From contig JASIKQ010000680.1 in NCBI GenBank assembly GCA_030049565.1, positions 1 through 5,788 of the forward strand: a DNA stretch of 5,788 nt. Direction: 5' to 3'. The number at the start of each line of letters is the position of its first letter. Within the stretch, counting starts at the first letter, position 1. The DNA is from Candidatus Sulfotelmatobacter sp. (GTDB lineage Bacteria; Acidobacteriota; Terriglobia; Terriglobales; Acidobacteriaceae). The translations under genes were made by a program, and so were the position numbers. The notes beneath the pieces are model-generated. The model was not told the origin of the DNA and made no database searches. It saw only the letters and a program-made list of their open reading frames with translations. Shown piece by piece: positions 4,584-5,788 of the stretch.

Positions 4584-5788
4584 ATGCCTTCCACTACCAC
4601 TCGAAAAGTTGAGCAGTCGCGCCGGTTGCAGCAACGCGCCGAGAGCATGATTCCGGGAGGAGTAAACTCGCCGGTGCGGGCGTTCGCTTCGGTAGGGGGC
4701 GACCCTCCATTCATCGTCCGCGGCAAGGGTTCGCACGTTTGGGATGCCGACGAGAACGAGTTCATCGATTACATCGGTTCGTGGGGGCCGCTGATTCTGG
4801 GCCACGCTACGCCCGATGTGCTCGACGCCATCGTGAGCGCAGCCTGCAACGGCACCAGCTTTGGAGCGTCTACGCCGTCCGAGGCCGATCTCGCCGAGCT
4901 GGTTCTCGCCGCCTATCCCTCCATGCAGAAGGTGCGCTTCGTTAGTTCGGGAACCGAAGCCACCATGTCGGCCATCCGCCTGGCTCGCGCTTATACCAAA
5001 CGCAAATACATCGTGAAGTTCGAGGGCTGCTATCACGGCCACTCCGATGCCTTGCTGGTGAAGGCGGGCTCGGGAATTGCAACCCTCGGAATCCCAGGAT
5101 CGGCAGGCGTTCTCGAGGAGTTTACCCAGTTCACATTAGCCTTGCCCTTCAACAACGCCAATGCGGTGGAACACGCGTTTCAGAAGTTCAAACATCAGAT
5201 TGCCTGTGTGATCGTGGAGCCGGTGGTTGGAAATATGGGATGCGTGCCCGCGGCTGACGATTACCTGGTGGCCTTGCGTCTCATCACGGAACGCGAAAAA
5301 TCTGTGCTGATTTTCGACGAAGTGATGACCGGCTTCCGCGTGGCATATGGTGGCGCGCAGGAACTTTACAACATTCGCCCTGACCTCACGACCATGGGCA
5401 AGATCATCGGAGGAGGCTTGCCGGTCGGTGCCTATGGCGGCCCGAACGAGATCATGAATCTGGTCGCGCCGCTGGGGCCCATGTATCAGGCGGGAACGCT
5501 CTCCGGTAATCCGCTGGCGATGGCCGCGGGATGCGCCATGCTCAAGCGCTTGCGCGATCACCGCCAGGAAATTTATCCGCAGATCGATAAACTGAGCCGC
5601 GAGCTCGTTGAAGGCGTCGCCGCGGCGGCAAAAGAGGCAGCCGTGCCGCTGTGCTCCAACCGCGTAGGGTCGATGTTCACCTGGTTCTTCACCCCGGGTC
5701 CCGTGACGGATTGGGATTCGGCTTCGAAATCGAACCCAGAGCAGTTTGCGCGCTTCTTCCGGGCGATGCTCGATCAGGGCGTGTATCT
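4584..5788 (+). CDS. hemL: Glutamate-1-semialdehyde 2,1-aminomutase, 3' end cut by window
   Basis: The frame stays open to the window end, giving 401 codons of a protein that by comparison with E. coli HemL should need roughly 35 more. HemL is a cytosolic pyridoxal-phosphate enzyme that turns glutamate-1-semialdehyde into 5-aminolevulinate in the C5 route to haem, sirohaem and cobalamin. The sequence shows [11 protein letters not shown] (24-34), [29 protein letters not shown] (121-135, cofactor phosphate region), [28 protein letters not shown] (D245 pairs with the cofactor ring nitrogen) and [16 protein letters not shown] with the cofactor-binding K273. [15 protein letters not shown] and the end segment [12 protein letters not shown] also match. 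The GSWGP and CYHGHSD signatures separate HemL from other class III aminotransferases. The start has a clear AGGAG. The gene looks intact as far as seen, and the long gap upstream suggests its own promoter. Confidence 0.96.
   Translation, partial: MPSTTTRKVEQSRRLQQRAESMIPGGVNSPVRAFASVGGDPPFIVRGKGSHVWDADENEFIDYIGSWGPLILGHATPDVLDAIVSAACNGTSFGASTPSEADLAELVLAAYPSMQKVRFVSSGTEATMSAIRLARAYTKRKYIVKFEGCYHGHSDALLVKAGSGIATLGIPGSAGVLEEFTQFTLALPFNNANAVEHAFQKFKHQIACVIVEPVVGNMGCVPAADDYLVALRLITEREKSVLIFDEVMTGFRVAYGGAQELYNIRPDLTTMGKIIGGGLPVGAYGGPNEIMNLVAPLGPMYQAGTLSGNPLAMAAGCAMLKRLRDHRQEIYPQIDKLSRELVEGVAAAAKEAAVPLCSNRVGSMFTWFFTPGPVTDWDSASKSNPEQFARFFRAMLDQGVY

Noticed and set aside
5136..5561. 141-codon frame on the - strand
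   Set aside because: It is antisense to the PLP-binding part of hemL and has no supporting motif.

Overview
This window looks like a stretch of chromosome from a moderately GC-rich soil-type bacterium, most probably an acidobacterium of the Terriglobia. The inference rests on two things. One is a dispersed intergenic repeat that begins GTCATYCCGAG, carries a small hairpin and ends GAGGAAYC, which I associate with such genomes. The other is a secreted tetratricopeptide protein with the motif HALHMPSHIF, of a kind I recall from Acidobacteriota. No rRNA or other lineage marker is present, so the phylum is an inference. All recognisable genes lie on the + strand.

Layout. Positions 1-247 are intergenic: one dispersed repeat, a 10-bp palindrome, then a promoter followed by a 13-codon remnant reading frame. 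Positions 248-783 hold a two-gene toxin-antitoxin-like module (DUF433 antitoxin, then a DUF5615 PIN-like protein) overlapping by ATGA. Positions 829-2454 encode an exported TPR protein. Positions 2455-2587 hold two more repeat copies, one containing a perfect 13-bp hairpin. Positions 2588-3193 encode a stand-alone ERCC4/XPF-type nuclease. Positions 3194-3387 hold a further repeat copy and a nested fold-back. Positions 3388-4236 encode a purine nucleoside phosphorylase. Positions 4237-4583 are a 347-base gap with a strong hairpin, an AT-rich stretch and a candidate promoter. From 4584 to the window end runs the 5' part of hemL (glutamate-1-semialdehyde aminomutase), which is cut off by the window edge.

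The most notable structure is a gap-free direct duplication at an offset of exactly 645 bases. The promoter and 5' end of the TPR gene (about 777-876) are repeated at about 132-231, and the toxin-antitoxin pair sits between the copies. Both copies keep the same -35 (TTGACC), 18-base spacer and -10 (TACACT). The toxin stop codon lies inside the -35 box of the downstream copy. The module therefore appears to run from a duplicate of the TPR gene's promoter, and recombination between the copies could delete it while leaving one promoter in front of the TPR gene.

The remaining genes (DNA repair-type nuclease, purine salvage, tetrapyrrole synthesis) have no evident functional link and appear to be separately transcribed neighbours. 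I found no convincing new multi-gene system, CRISPR array, insertion sequence or tRNA.
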